Position numbers and translations under genes: made by a program. This document shows, piece after piece, positions 51,520 through 60,737 of a stretch of DNA of 64,000 nucleotides; within the stretch, counting starts at the first letter, position 1, and each line of letters opens with the position of its first letter. The notes below the pieces were generated by a model that did no database searches, was not told the DNA's origin, and saw only the letters and a list, made by a program, of their open reading frames with translations. The DNA is from Cryptosporangium aurantiacum (GTDB taxonomy: Bacteria; Actinomycetota; Actinomycetes; Mycobacteriales; Cryptosporangiaceae), in NCBI RefSeq assembly GCF_900143005.1, contig NZ_FRCS01000002.1, forward strand, positions 310,001-374,000, written 5' to 3'.

Positions 51520-51830
51520 CGGCCCAGCGGCGCCCGCCGGGGCTGGCCGCCGAGCGCACGGCGCTGTCCTGGGTGCGGTCGCTGACCGGCCTCGTCGGCG
51601 TCACGCTGCTGCTGTCCCGCGGGCTGCTGATGCACTGGCCGGTGCTGCCCGCCGCGATCGTCGCCAGTGGAATCGGGGTGTTGGTGCTGGCTGCGTGCAT
51701 CCTGGGCGAGCGGCGGTGGCTGGCGCTGCGTCGTCCCCGACCCGGGCCGCCGCACGGGTCGGTGGTCGTCGCGATCACCGCGGGCGCGCTGCTGGTGGCC
51801 GCCGTCGGCGCGCTCGTGCTGGCGCGCTGA
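51516..51830 (+). CDS. DUF202 membrane protein, second of a pair
   Basis: A 104-residue protein with three membrane spans and the AAERTALSWVRSLTGL motif of DUF202. GTG at 51516 overlaps the stop of the first copy. Two short DUF202 proteins in tandem (YidH/YidG-like) are a known arrangement; function unknown. Confidence 0.8.
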   Translation: MTAQRRPPGLAAERTALSWVRSLTGLVGVTLLLSRGLLMHWPVLPAAIVASGIGVLVLAACILGERRWLALRRPRPGPPHGSVVVAITAGALLVAAVGALVLAR

Positions 51831-51839
51831 TTTCTGGCG

Positions 51840-53066
51840 CTAGCCGACCGCCCGTTTCCAGGCCTCGACCCAGGCCGCGTAACTCGTGCAGGTCGTGCCA
51901 CGGCCGTCCCGGCAGTCGACCAGCGGTGCGGTCTGCATGGCGATCTTCGCCCAGAACGGCTCGTCGGTCGCGTGGTATGTGCGGCACCACGACTTGTCGG
52001 CCGTGCGGGCGCACGCGGCACCGGTCGACGGCGCCACCCCGATCCACTCCGCGACCTGCGCGTTCACGGTGGGGCTGAGCACGTGGTCCATCCACTTGTA
52101 CATGCAGTTCGGGTGCGGCGCCTTCGCGCCGAGCATCCAGGTCGTGGACGCGCCGGTCGAACCCTCGGCCGGGACCGCCGACTGCACCGGCGCGCCGTTC
52201 GCCTTGGTCAACTGCGCGATCGCCAGGCTGGTCTGCCCCACCGTCACGCGCTTGGACGTGAACGCGGGCACCGCCTGCCGGTAGTCCGTCCAGTACCCGC
52301 CGGCCAGCGTGCGCTGCGCCTTCAGCGTCTCGACGACCGCGTCCAGCTGCGCTTCGGTCAACGCGTACGGGCTGCGGATGCCGAGGTCCGGCCGCGCGGT
52401 CTTCAGGTACAGCGCGGCGTCGGCGATCGTCATCGGCGTCTCCGGTGCGGTGACCTGCCCGCGGTACGGCGAGTTCGCCTGGTAGACCGGCCCCCACGAC
52501 GTCAACGGCTTGCGGACGACGTCGGTGCGCCAGAGCAGGACGTTGGCCGAGCGTCCGACCGGGACGCCGAAGCGGACGCCGTCCACCGTGTACCAGGGTT
52601 TGTCCTTCAACCCCGGCGCAACCTGCGCGTAGCCGGGCACCAGCGCGGTGTTGACCGGAGCCACCGTGCCCTGGTTCACCAGCCGGAGCGCCACATCGCC
52701 GGTCGCCGCGACGCCGTCGTAGCGACCGCTGGCCATCAGCGAGGCGGTCTGGTCGGGGCCGCTGGTCAGCGTCACCTCGACCTTGCAGCCGGTGGCCTTG
52801 GTGAACGGCGTCACCCAGTCCGCGGCCTGGTCGGTGCGACCGGCCTCGACGTAACCGTCCGGGGCGACCAGGTTCAGGGCGCCCTCGGTCTTGCCGAGGC
52901 CGGTCGCCGGACCCGCCGTGGGGACCGTGAACTTCGTCGGCGACGCGACGGGCTTCTTCCCGTCGTTGTCACCGGTGCAGCCCGCGAGGACAACAGCGGC
53001 GACGAGTGCGGTGGTGAGTATTCGGGCGGACGTGGGGGGCTCCTGGCGTCGGCGTGACCGAGTCAC
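51840..53066 (-). CDS. PotD-like substrate-binding lipoprotein
   Basis: A 408-residue lipoprotein with signal and lipobox VLAGC, and a type-2 periplasmic binding fold: NLVAPDGYVEAGR, VTPFTKATGCKVEV, YDGVAATGDVALRLV, and TWMLGAKAPHPNCMYKWMDHVL. Family knowledge points to spermidine/putrescine or related amine binding. No permease or ATPase genes are adjacent, so it may serve an importer elsewhere. Several Cys residues near the C-terminus may form disulfides. Confidence 0.85.
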   Translation of the reverse strand: MTRSRRRQEPPTSARILTTALVAAVVLAGCTGDNDGKKPVASPTKFTVPTAGPATGLGKTEGALNLVAPDGYVEAGRTDQAADWVTPFTKATGCKVEVTLTSGPDQTASLMASGRYDGVAATGDVALRLVNQGTVAPVNTALVPGYAQVAPGLKDKPWYTVDGVRFGVPVGRSANVLLWRTDVVRKPLTSWGPVYQANSPYRGQVTAPETPMTIADAALYLKTARPDLGIRSPYALTEAQLDAVVETLKAQRTLAGGYWTDYRQAVPAFTSKRVTVGQTSLAIAQLTKANGAPVQSAVPAEGSTGASTTWMLGAKAPHPNCMYKWMDHVLSPTVNAQVAEWIGVAPSTGAACARTADKSWCRTYHATDEPFWAKIAMQTAPLVDCRDGRGTTCTSYAAWVEAWKRAVG

Positions 53067-53115
53067 CCCAGTTTGCCAGCGCCCTCCCGACGCTCCTTCT
53101 GTCCTTAATGTGGAC

Positions 53116-54561
53116 TTACAGATCTACACCCGTAAGTACCATCACCCGCTCTTCGGTGTAGTCGGTCATCGCCGACCGCAGTCCCTCACGACCCACGCCG
53201 GACGCCTTGACGCCGCCGTACGGCATCTGGTCCGCGCGGTAGCTCGGCACGTCGCCGACGATCACGCCACCCACCTCGAGCACCCGCTGCGCCGCGAACG
53301 CGGTCTGGATGTCCCGGGTGAACACCCCGGCCTGCAGCCCGAACTGTGAGTCGTTGACCAGCGCGAACGCGTCGTCCACGGTGTCGAACGGCGTGACGGT
53401 GAGCACCGGCCCGAACACCTCCTCGCGGTTGACGGTGGCATCGGCGGGCACCCCGGCCAGCACCGTCGGCGCGTAGGACGCGTTGTCCCGCACGCCGCCG
53501 GTGAGCAACTCGGCGCCCTGCCCGACCGCCTCGTCGACCCACGACTCGACCCGCTCGGCCGCGGCGACGTCGATCAGCGGGCCGACGTCCGTCTTGTCGT
53601 CCGACGGGTCGCCGGTGACCTGGGCCTTCACCGTGTCCACCAGCAGCGGGACGAACTCGTGGTAGCGGTCGCGGGCGACCAGCACCCGCTGCACCGCGAT
53701 GCAGGACTGCCCGCCCTGGTAGTTGGAGAACGTCGCGATCCGGGTAGCCGCCCAGTCCAGGTCCGGGTAGTCACTGCAGACGACGACCGCCGCGTTGCCA
53801 CCGAGTTCCAGCGTCACGTGCTTGCGCGGCACGGCGTCCTTGATGCTCCAGCCGACCGGGCCGGAGCCGGTGAACGAGACGACCGGCAGCCGCGGGTCGG
53901 CGACCAGGTCCCCGGCGCGCTCGTTCGGCACCGGCAGCACGCTGACCGAACCCGCAGGCAGGTCGGTGCCGGCCAGGATCTCGCCGAGCAGGAGCGCCGC
54001 GAGCGGGGTCTTCGGCGCGGGCTTGAGGATGATCGGCGCGCCGACCGCGATCGCCGGCGCGATCTTGTGCGCGACCAGGTTCAGCGGGAAGTTGAACGGC
54101 GAGATGCCCAGCACCGCGCCGCGCGGGAACCGGCGCGTCACCGCGATCCGCCCGGTCGCGGACGGGTCGGTGTCCAGGCGCTGCAGCTCTCCGCTGAACC
54201 GGCGAGCCTCCTCCGCGGCCCAGCGGAACGTCGAGATGCCCCGGGCGACCTCCAGCCGCGCCCACTTCACCGGCTTGCCGTTCTCGGCGGTGATCAGTCG
54301 AGCGACCTCCTCGGACCGGGCGGTCAGCTGGTCAGCGACGTAATTCAGCGCCGCTGCCCGGACGTGTGCCGGCGTCGCGGCCGCGGTGGCCCGCACCGCG
54401 TGGGCGGCCGCCACGGCCCGCTCGGTCTGCTCGGGAGTCGGCTCCGCGACCACAGCGACCAGCGAACCGTCGTGCGGATGGTGAACCTCGAACGTCCGGT
54501 CGCTGGTGGCGGCCTCACCGGCCAGCCAGAACGGCACGATGTCGGAGGACGAAGCGGACAT
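53116..54561 (-). CDS. NAD(P)-dependent aldehyde dehydrogenase
   Basis: A 481-residue ALDH with complete catalytic set: ISPFNFPLNL with Asn, Glu252 in VTLELGGNA, Cys287 in GGQSCIAVQR, and SFTGSGPVGW. ATG 54561 has TAGGAG upstream; the in-frame extension to 54603 is less likely. It could oxidise succinic semialdehyde or aminoaldehydes given the PotD-like gene and GabT nearby, but the substrate is not fixed by sequence. Confidence 0.9.
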   Translation of the reverse strand: MSASSSDIVPFWLAGEAATSDRTFEVHHPHDGSLVAVVAEPTPEQTERAVAAAHAVRATAAATPAHVRAAALNYVADQLTARSEEVARLITAENGKPVKWARLEVARGISTFRWAAEEARRFSGELQRLDTDPSATGRIAVTRRFPRGAVLGISPFNFPLNLVAHKIAPAIAVGAPIILKPAPKTPLAALLLGEILAGTDLPAGSVSVLPVPNERAGDLVADPRLPVVSFTGSGPVGWSIKDAVPRKHVTLELGGNAAVVVCSDYPDLDWAATRIATFSNYQGGQSCIAVQRVLVARDRYHEFVPLLVDTVKAQVTGDPSDDKTDVGPLIDVAAAERVESWVDEAVGQGAELLTGGVRDNASYAPTVLAGVPADATVNREEVFGPVLTVTPFDTVDDAFALVNDSQFGLQAGVFTRDIQTAFAAQRVLEVGGVIVGDVPSYRADQMPYGGVKASGVGREGLRSAMTDYTEERVMVLTGVDL

Positions 54562-54705
54562 GCGGAAACTCCTAGGCTTGGGCGGCGTCGCAAACGACAA
54601 CACGCCGATAGGTGCACTTCATCCACTGTTCCACCAGAGGCGATTCGATCTGCGCTGGGTGTGGTCACCAGGCTCGCCCGACCCGCAACCCTCTGGAGGT
54701 CATCG

Positions 54706-55974
54706 GTGCGCAGCCTCCCGCTGCCGTTCCGTCTCGCCGTTCCGGTCAGTGCCGCGGTTGCCGCGGTGATGGTCGCGGCGGCCCCGTCGGCGGCTCACTC
54801 GCCCAAGTACACCGATGTGACGCTGCTCGGCCGCTCGGGCATCTCGGCGACCGACTACCAGCCCGGCCCGGTCTCCGGCACCGCGCTCGACAAGACCACC
54901 GTAAACGGTGTCACCCCGCCGTTCGACGGGCAGCCGATCCCCGGCTTCTCGGCCGCCATCACCGCTTCGCCCGGCGACAAGTCCGGCCGACGACTGCTCG
55001 CGATGCCCGACAACGGCTTCGGCACCAAGGCGAACTCCGCGGACTTCCTGCTGCGCGCCTACTACGTCCGGCCGCACTACCGGACCGGCGCGTCGAAGAC
55101 CCCAGGCCTCGGTGACGTCTCGATCGACGGGTTCATCAGCTTCCGCGACCCCGACCACAAGGTGCCGTTCGCGATCGTCAACGAGAAGACGTCCGACCGG
55201 CTCCTGACCGGCGCGGACTTCGACATCGAGTCGCTCCAGCGGGACGCGCAGGGCAACCTCTGGATCGGCGACGAGTTCGGCCCGTACCTGATCAAGGTGG
55301 ACAAGACCGGCAAGGTGCTGCAGGCGCCGATCCCGCTGCCGGACGGCACCAAGTCGCCGCAGTCGCCGGACCTGAAGCCCGGTGAGACGCCGACGCTCGC
55401 CGCGAGCAACGGCTTCGAGGCCCTTGCGGTCTCCACCGACGGCAAGAAGCTGTACCCGATCCTCGAGGGCCCGAAGGTCGCCGACACCGACAAGACCCGC
55501 CGGGTCGTGTACGAGTTCGACATCCGTCGCAACACGTACACGGGTAAGACGTGGTCGATCAACGTGGGCGCGGTCGGGCAGTACGTCGCCGACGCTCAGG
55601 TGCTGGACGGGCGGCGGATCGCCTGGCTGGAGCGCGACAACTTCGAGGGCGCCGAGGCGAAGGTCAAGAAGATCCAGATCGCCGACCTGAACACGGCCGA
55701 CAGCACCGGTGCCGTGAAGTCGACGACGATCGCCGACCTGCTGAAGATCGCGGACCCGCGGAAGATCACGTCCCCGGCGCGGCCGGGTGAGTTCGGGGTC
55801 GGCTCGACGTACGCGTTCCCGTACCAGTCGGTGGAGACGATCCTGCCGCTGACCGGCGACCGGGTCTTCGTCACGAACGACAACAACTTCCCGGGCAACG
55901 ACGGGCGGATCACCGGCAAGGCGGACGACATCGAGCTGATCGAGATCGTGGTGCCGGGCCTGCGCAAGCGTTGA
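54706..55974 (+). CDS. Secreted esterase-like-activity-of-phytase domain protein
   Basis: A 422-residue secreted protein from GTG 54706, with GGAGGT close before it. A signal peptide (PVSAAVAAVMVAAAPSAAHS) is followed by a beta-propeller type domain: LLAMPDNGFGTKANSADF, DFDIESLQRDAQGNLWIGDEFG, and ending VFVTNDNNFPGNDGR. This matches the phytase-like family of secreted proteins related to phosphatase/phytase folds. Enzymatic activity is not proven for this branch. Confidence 0.85.
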   Translation: MRSLPLPFRLAVPVSAAVAAVMVAAAPSAAHSPKYTDVTLLGRSGISATDYQPGPVSGTALDKTTVNGVTPPFDGQPIPGFSAAITASPGDKSGRRLLAMPDNGFGTKANSADFLLRAYYVRPHYRTGASKTPGLGDVSIDGFISFRDPDHKVPFAIVNEKTSDRLLTGADFDIESLQRDAQGNLWIGDEFGPYLIKVDKTGKVLQAPIPLPDGTKSPQSPDLKPGETPTLAASNGFEALAVSTDGKKLYPILEGPKVADTDKTRRVVYEFDIRRNTYTGKTWSINVGAVGQYVADAQVLDGRRIAWLERDNFEGAEAKVKKIQIADLNTADSTGAVKSTTIADLLKIADPRKITSPARPGEFGVGSTYAFPYQSVETILPLTGDRVFVTNDNNFPGNDGRITGKADDIELIEIVVPGLRKR

Positions 55975-55978
55975 CGAC

Positions 55979-56016
55979 CGAACGGTTCTCCCCGCCGCGG
56001 CGGGGAGAACCGTTCG
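55979..56016. terminator. Perfect 38-bp palindromic terminator
   Basis: An 18-bp arm starting CGAACGGTTCTCC pairs exactly with 55999-56016, with a two-base centre, followed by TTCTTTC. It ends the phytase-like gene. Confidence 0.9.
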
Positions 56017-56159
56017 TTCTTTCGCCGCGTGCGGTAGCGCCCGGACGCTGGGGTGCGGGACGATGAGCGGACGCGATCCGTCGTCGTGCTCGTGCGATAC
56101 TGCGGATCCGGTAGCCAGCGGCGCCGCACCACCAGGGAAACAGCGCTTCGGGAGGACCG

Positions 56160-57590
56160 ATGACTCAGACCGACCACCGCGTCGTCGAATCGGCAGGCGC
56201 CGGCAGCGTCCCGCAGGAGCGCAAGCTGGTCACCCCGATCCCCGGTCCGCGCTCGACCGAGCTGCTGGCCCGCCGGAACGCAGCCGTCGCGCAGGGCGTC
56301 AGCGTCACGCTCCCGGTCTTCGTCACGGCTGCCGGCGGCGGCATCATCGTGGACGTCGACGGCAACCAGCTCATCGACCTCGGCTCCGGCATCGCGGTGA
56401 CGAACGTCGGCAACGCGAACCCGGCGGTTGCCGCCGCGGTCGCGTCCCAGGCCGCGGCGTTCACCCACACCTGCTTCATGGTCACCCCGTACGAGGGGTA
56501 CGTGGCGGTCTGCGAGGCGCTGAACCGGCTCACGCCCGGGGACTTCGAGAAGCGGTCGGCGCTGTTCAACTCCGGCGCCGAGGCGGTGGAGAACGCGGTC
56601 AAGATCGCCCGTGCGTACACCAAGCGCCAGGCCGTCGTCGTGTTCGACCACGGCTACCACGGCCGCACGAACCTCACGATGGCGCTGACCGCGAAGAACA
56701 TGCCGTACAAGCACTCGTTCGGCCCGTTCGCACCCGAGGTCTACCGGCTGCCGATGTCGTACCCGTACCGGGACGCGGCCGCGGGCCTGGACGCGTCCGG
56801 CCCGGCTGCCGCTGCCCGCGCGCTGAGCATCCTCGACAAGCAGGTCGGCGCCGAGAACGTCGCCGCGCTGGTGATCGAGCCGATCCAGGGTGAGGGCGGC
56901 TTCATCGAGCCCGCACCCGGGTTCCTCGGAGCTCTCGCCGACTACTGCCGCGAGCACGGCATCGTGTTCGTGGCGGACGAGATCCAGACCGGCTTCGGCC
57001 GCACCGGTTCGCTGTTCGCGTCCGAGCACGAGGGGGTCGTGCCGGACCTGGTGACGACCGCGAAGGGCATCGCGGGCGGTATGCCGCTGGCCGCGGTGAC
57101 CGGCCGGGCCGAGATCATGGACGCCGCCCACGTCGGCGGCCTCGGTGGGACGTACGGCGGCAACCCGGTCGCGTGTGCGGCTGCACTGGCCGCGATCGAG
57201 GAGATCGAGGCCGGCGACCTGGCCGGGCGGGCGCGTCGGATCGGCGAGATCATGCTGCCCGAACTGCACGCGCTGGCGGAGCGGCACTCGTGGCTGGGCG
57301 ACGTGCGCGGACGGGGCGCGATGCTCGCGGTCGAGCTGGTCGAGCCGGGCACGACGACGGCGGCACCTCAGCTGGCTGCCGCCGTGAACAAGGCGTGCCA
57401 CCAGCGCGGGTTGGTGACGCTGAGCTGCGGTACCTACGGCAACGTGCTGCGCTTCCTGCCGCCGCTGGTCATCGGCGAGGACCTCCTGCGCGAAGCCCTG
57501 ACTTTGATCACCGAGGCCTTCGACGAGGTGGGCGCGGGCCTGACCCCGGTGCCGGCCACCGCCCCCGAAGCCACCACCGACGTCGACTAG
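56160..57590 (+). CDS. gabT: 4-aminobutyrate aminotransferase
   Basis: A 476-residue class-III PLP aminotransferase. It has the NSGAEAVENAVKIARAYT segment, FDHGYHGRTNLTMALTAK, IEPIQGEGGFIEP, the DEIQTGFGRTG motif and catalytic Lys302 in VTTAKGIAGGMPL. The length and motifs fit GabT, which converts GABA and 2-oxoglutarate to succinic semialdehyde and glutamate. The ALDH at 53116 could complete the shunt to succinate, which is inference. Confidence 0.9.
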   Translation: MTQTDHRVVESAGAGSVPQERKLVTPIPGPRSTELLARRNAAVAQGVSVTLPVFVTAAGGGIIVDVDGNQLIDLGSGIAVTNVGNANPAVAAAVASQAAAFTHTCFMVTPYEGYVAVCEALNRLTPGDFEKRSALFNSGAEAVENAVKIARAYTKRQAVVVFDHGYHGRTNLTMALTAKNMPYKHSFGPFAPEVYRLPMSYPYRDAAAGLDASGPAAAARALSILDKQVGAENVAALVIEPIQGEGGFIEPAPGFLGALADYCREHGIVFVADEIQTGFGRTGSLFASEHEGVVPDLVTTAKGIAGGMPLAAVTGRAEIMDAAHVGGLGGTYGGNPVACAAALAAIEEIEAGDLAGRARRIGEIMLPELHALAERHSWLGDVRGRGAMLAVELVEPGTTTAAPQLAAAVNKACHQRGLVTLSCGTYGNVLRFLPPLVIGEDLLREALTLITEAFDEVGAGLTPVPATAPEATTDVD

Positions 57591-58196
57591 TCAGACCACC
57601 ACGGGCGGCTCGGTGCGGGTTGTGTTGCCCTCCAGCACAGCCAGCACCGCCGAGCAGATCACGTTCTGCTCGTCCGGCGAGAGCAACAAGTGCCGCGGCC
57701 GAACGTCCGAATCGTCGTGTTCGTGATGCAGTAGGCCAGCCATCAGCGCACCCATCGCACACCGGCCGCGCAGGAGCGCGACCGGGTCGTCAGACCCGGC
57801 GAGCACTCGCAGCAGCGACGCGACCCGGTTCGCCATCCCCAGCCGCTCGAACATCGCGTGTTTCACCGACGGGTCGCTGAGCACCGAGTTGAGGAACTCT
57901 CCGCGCTCGTTCATCTGCGTGATCAGCCGCCTGACCAGCTCGGCCCGTGTCCATTGCCCGGCCGCGGTCGCGGCGATCACCCGGTCGATGTCGTCGAGAA
58001 ACGGCGTGAGCAGCGCCTGTAGTACCTCTTCCTTCGACGGGAAGTGGTAGTAGAGCGCCGCCTTCGTCATCCCGACCCGCACCGCCAGGTCGCGAATGGA
58101 CGTGCCCGCGAAGCCGCGCTGCTCGAACAGCTCGGTCGCAGCATCGAGGATCCGCTGCCGGGTGCCCTCGGCCGTACTTCCAGCCGTCCGCCCCAC
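57591..58196 (-). CDS. TetR-family repressor
   Basis: A 201-residue TetR: STAEGTRQRILDAATELFEQ, then RGFAGTSIRDLAVRVGMTKAALYYHF give the HTH. The C-terminal ligand domain is helical (LITQMNERGEFLNSVLSDP). GTG 58196 was chosen because it is preceded by AGGGGAG and gives the usual TetR length; longer frames extend to 58361. It is divergent to the MMPL gene at 58443 and probably represses it. Confidence 0.85.
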   Translation of the reverse strand: MGRTAGSTAEGTRQRILDAATELFEQRGFAGTSIRDLAVRVGMTKAALYYHFPSKEEVLQALLTPFLDDIDRVIAATAAGQWTRAELVRRLITQMNERGEFLNSVLSDPSVKHAMFERLGMANRVASLLRVLAGSDDPVALLRGRCAMGALMAGLLHHEHDDSDVRPRHLLLSPDEQNVICSAVLAVLEGNTTRTEPPVVV

Positions 58197-58400
58197 GTCA
58201 CGCTCCCCTCTGCGAACACTCGCCCGACGCTCAAGAGTACGAACTTCCCGTCCCCGCGGACAGAGCTCGGCGATCTGGACCGTAACCGCTGCGACGCATC
58301 GACGACACCGTTGGGCATACCCGGGCAGCCACGGATGTGAACTCTGCGTGACACGGCACACGGCGCGGTTGACAGGGCGACCGAAGCATGGCCAAAGTAT

Positions 58401-58420
58401 TTACCGACCGTTCGATTAAT
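58401..58420. promoter_or_regulatory. TetR-operator-like site
   Basis: TTACCGACCGTTCGATTAA holds an imperfect dyad (CGACCGTTCG matches its complement at 8 of 10), typical of TetR operators. It lies 22 bp before the MMPL start and in an AT-rich stretch. Confidence 0.5.
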
Positions 58421-58442
58421 TCAACCCGCGGGGGTGTGACCG

Positions 58443-60641
58443 ATGGCCGGACTGGCCAGGTGGTGCTATCGCCATCGAATCGTCGTGGTGGTCCTCTGGG
58501 TGGTCGGCTTGATTGGCCTCGGTGCCACCAGCCAGGTCGCCGGCAGCGCTTACAACGATAGCTTCGCGTTACCAGGCACTGAATCGACAAAGGCCCTGGA
58601 TCTGCTCCAGAAGGCGTTCCCCGAGGCCGCCGGTGACCAGAACACGATCGTCTGGCGCACCGACTCCGGTTCGGTGAAGGACCCCGAGGTCCAGCAGCGC
58701 GTCGAAGCGATGCTCGCCGAGGTCGCCGACGCCCCGTCCGTCGCGTCGGTCGCCGGCCCGTACAACGAGCAGGGCGCGGCCCAGATCAGCCGGGACGGCA
58801 CGATCGCCTACGCCACTGTCACGTTCGACGGCCAGGCCGAGGAGATCGACCTCGAGCACATCGAGAACGTGATCGGGCTCGCCGAGGACGCCCGCACCGA
58901 CAACCTCGACGTCGAGCTCGGCGGCAACGCGATCCAGGTGGCCACGCAGGCTCCGCCGGGCAGCTCCGAGATCTACGGTCTGATGGCCGCCGCGGTGATC
59001 CTGCTGATCGCGTTCGGATCGCTGCTGGCCATGGCGATTCCGCTGATCACCGCGGTGCTGGCGCTGGCGGGCGGTCTGACCTCGATCATCCTGCTGAGCC
59101 ACGTGATGTCGGTGGCGACGATCGCACCCACCGTGGGCGCGCTGATCGGACTCGGCGTGGGCATCGACTACGCCCTGTTCGTGGTCACCCGGCACCGCAA
59201 CGGCCTCAAGGCCGGCCTGTCGGTCGAGGAGTCCACCGTCCGGTCGCTGAACACGTCCGGCCGGGCCGTGGTGTTCGCCGGGATCACCGTGTGCATCGCC
59301 CTGCTCGGCCTGCTGGTGCTCAACCTCAGCTTCCTGTCGGGCATCGGGATCGCGGCCTCGATCGTGGTCCTGTTCTCGGTTCTCGCCGCGATCACGCTGC
59401 TGCCGGCGCTGCTCGGCTTCTTCGGGATGCGGGTGCTCTCCCGCCGGGAACGTCGCCGGCTGGCCGCCGAGGGGCCGCACGACGCCCACACGCGTGGCTT
59501 CTGGGCCCGCTGGGCCGCGATCGTCGAGCGGCGTCCGCGGATGCTCGCCGCGATCGCGATCGCGCTCATCGCGGTGCTCTCGATCCCGACGCTCTCGATC
59601 CGGCTCGGCTCCTCCGACCAGGGCAACGCCCCGGCCGACACCACCATCCGCAAGGCGTACGACCTGCTGGCCGACGGTTTCGGCCCGGGCTTCAACGGTC
59701 CGCTGCAGCTGGTCGCCGAGCTGAAGTCGCCCGGTGACACAGCAGCGCTGAACGAGCTGGTGGAGCGGGTCCGGGACGACTCCGGCGTCGCCGCGGTGGT
59801 GCCGCTTCCGACCGAGCCCGGCGCGGAGCTGGCGATCGTCCAGGTCATCCCGACGACATCGCCGCAGTCCGAGGAGACCAGCGAGCTGATCACGCGGCTG
59901 CGCGAGGACGTGGTGCCCGCCGTCGAGCAGGGCAACACCCTGCAGGTGCACGTGGGTGGCATGACCGCGATCTTCGACGACTTCGCCGACGTGCTCACCA
60001 ACAAGCTGCCGCTGTTCCTCGGCGTGATCATCGGGCTGGGCTTCCTGCTGCTGCTGGTGGCGTTCCGCAGCCTGTTGGTGCCGCTCACCGCGGCCGTGAT
60101 GAACGTGCTCGCCGCGGCGGCATCGTTCGGCGTGATCGTCGCGGTGTTCCAGTGGGGCTGGGGCGCCGAGGCGCTGGGCGTCGGCGCGGCCGGGCCGGTC
60201 GAGGCGTTCCTGCCGGTGATGATGCTGGCGATCCTGTTCGGCCTCTCGATGGACTACCAGGTGTTCCTGGTCAGCCGGATGCACGAGGAGTGGGTGCACA
60301 CCGGTGACAACCGGCGGGCGGTCACGATCGGGCAGGCCAGCACCGGCCGGGTGATCACGGCGGCCGCGGCGATCATGATCTTCGTCTTCGGCGCGTTCAT
60401 CTTCGAGGGTGAGCGGGTCATCGCCGAGTTCGGGATCGGGTTGGCGAGCGCCGTCTTCATCGACGCGTTCATCCTGCGGACGCTGCTCGTGCCGGCGCTG
60501 ATGCACTGGTTCGGCCCGGCGAACTGGTGGATCCCGAAGTGGCTGGACCGGATCCTGCCGCACCTCACGGTCGAGCCGGCCGACGAGCCGGTCACCCCGC
60601 CGCGCCCGGAAGAGAAGCGCGAGCCGGTTTCGGTGGGCTGA
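58443..60641 (+). CDS. MMPL-family RND exporter, copy 2
   Basis: A 732-residue exporter with two RND-like halves. First half: FALPGTESTKALDLLQKAFP, a membrane segment MAAAVILLIAFGSLLAMAIP, IGLGVGIDYALFVVTRHRN. Second half: GLSMDYQVFLVSRMHEEWV. The Asp-Tyr pairs in membrane helices match the proton relay of MmpL proteins. The C-terminal tail is short and charged. It is divergent to the TetR gene. Substrate unknown. Confidence 0.9.
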   Translation: MAGLARWCYRHRIVVVVLWVVGLIGLGATSQVAGSAYNDSFALPGTESTKALDLLQKAFPEAAGDQNTIVWRTDSGSVKDPEVQQRVEAMLAEVADAPSVASVAGPYNEQGAAQISRDGTIAYATVTFDGQAEEIDLEHIENVIGLAEDARTDNLDVELGGNAIQVATQAPPGSSEIYGLMAAAVILLIAFGSLLAMAIPLITAVLALAGGLTSIILLSHVMSVATIAPTVGALIGLGVGIDYALFVVTRHRNGLKAGLSVEESTVRSLNTSGRAVVFAGITVCIALLGLLVLNLSFLSGIGIAASIVVLFSVLAAITLLPALLGFFGMRVLSRRERRRLAAEGPHDAHTRGFWARWAAIVERRPRMLAAIAIALIAVLSIPTLSIRLGSSDQGNAPADTTIRKAYDLLADGFGPGFNGPLQLVAELKSPGDTAALNELVERVRDDSGVAAVVPLPTEPGAELAIVQVIPTTSPQSEETSELITRLREDVVPAVEQGNTLQVHVGGMTAIFDDFADVLTNKLPLFLGVIIGLGFLLLLVAFRSLLVPLTAAVMNVLAAAASFGVIVAVFQWGWGAEALGVGAAGPVEAFLPVMMLAILFGLSMDYQVFLVSRMHEEWVHTGDNRRAVTIGQASTGRVITAAAAIMIFVFGAFIFEGERVIAEFGIGLASAVFIDAFILRTLLVPALMHWFGPANWWIPKWLDRILPHLTVEPADEPVTPPRPEEKREPVSVG

Positions 60642-60737
60642 GAAAAACACACTTGCCCACAAGCGACTCACGTCGGACGCTGGAAACGGCGTCCGGCGTG
60701 AGCTCCGGCCCTACAGGACGCCGCGAAGGAGGCGTGA

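Noticed and set aside
53116-54561. Naming the aldehyde dehydrogenase gabD
   Set aside because: Catalytic residues are clear but no succinic-semialdehyde-specific feature could be verified by eye, and it is not in an operon with gabT.
58569-60671. A 700-codon open frame on the minus strand
   Set aside because: Antisense to the second MMPL gene; Asp/His/Arg-rich low complexity and no domain.
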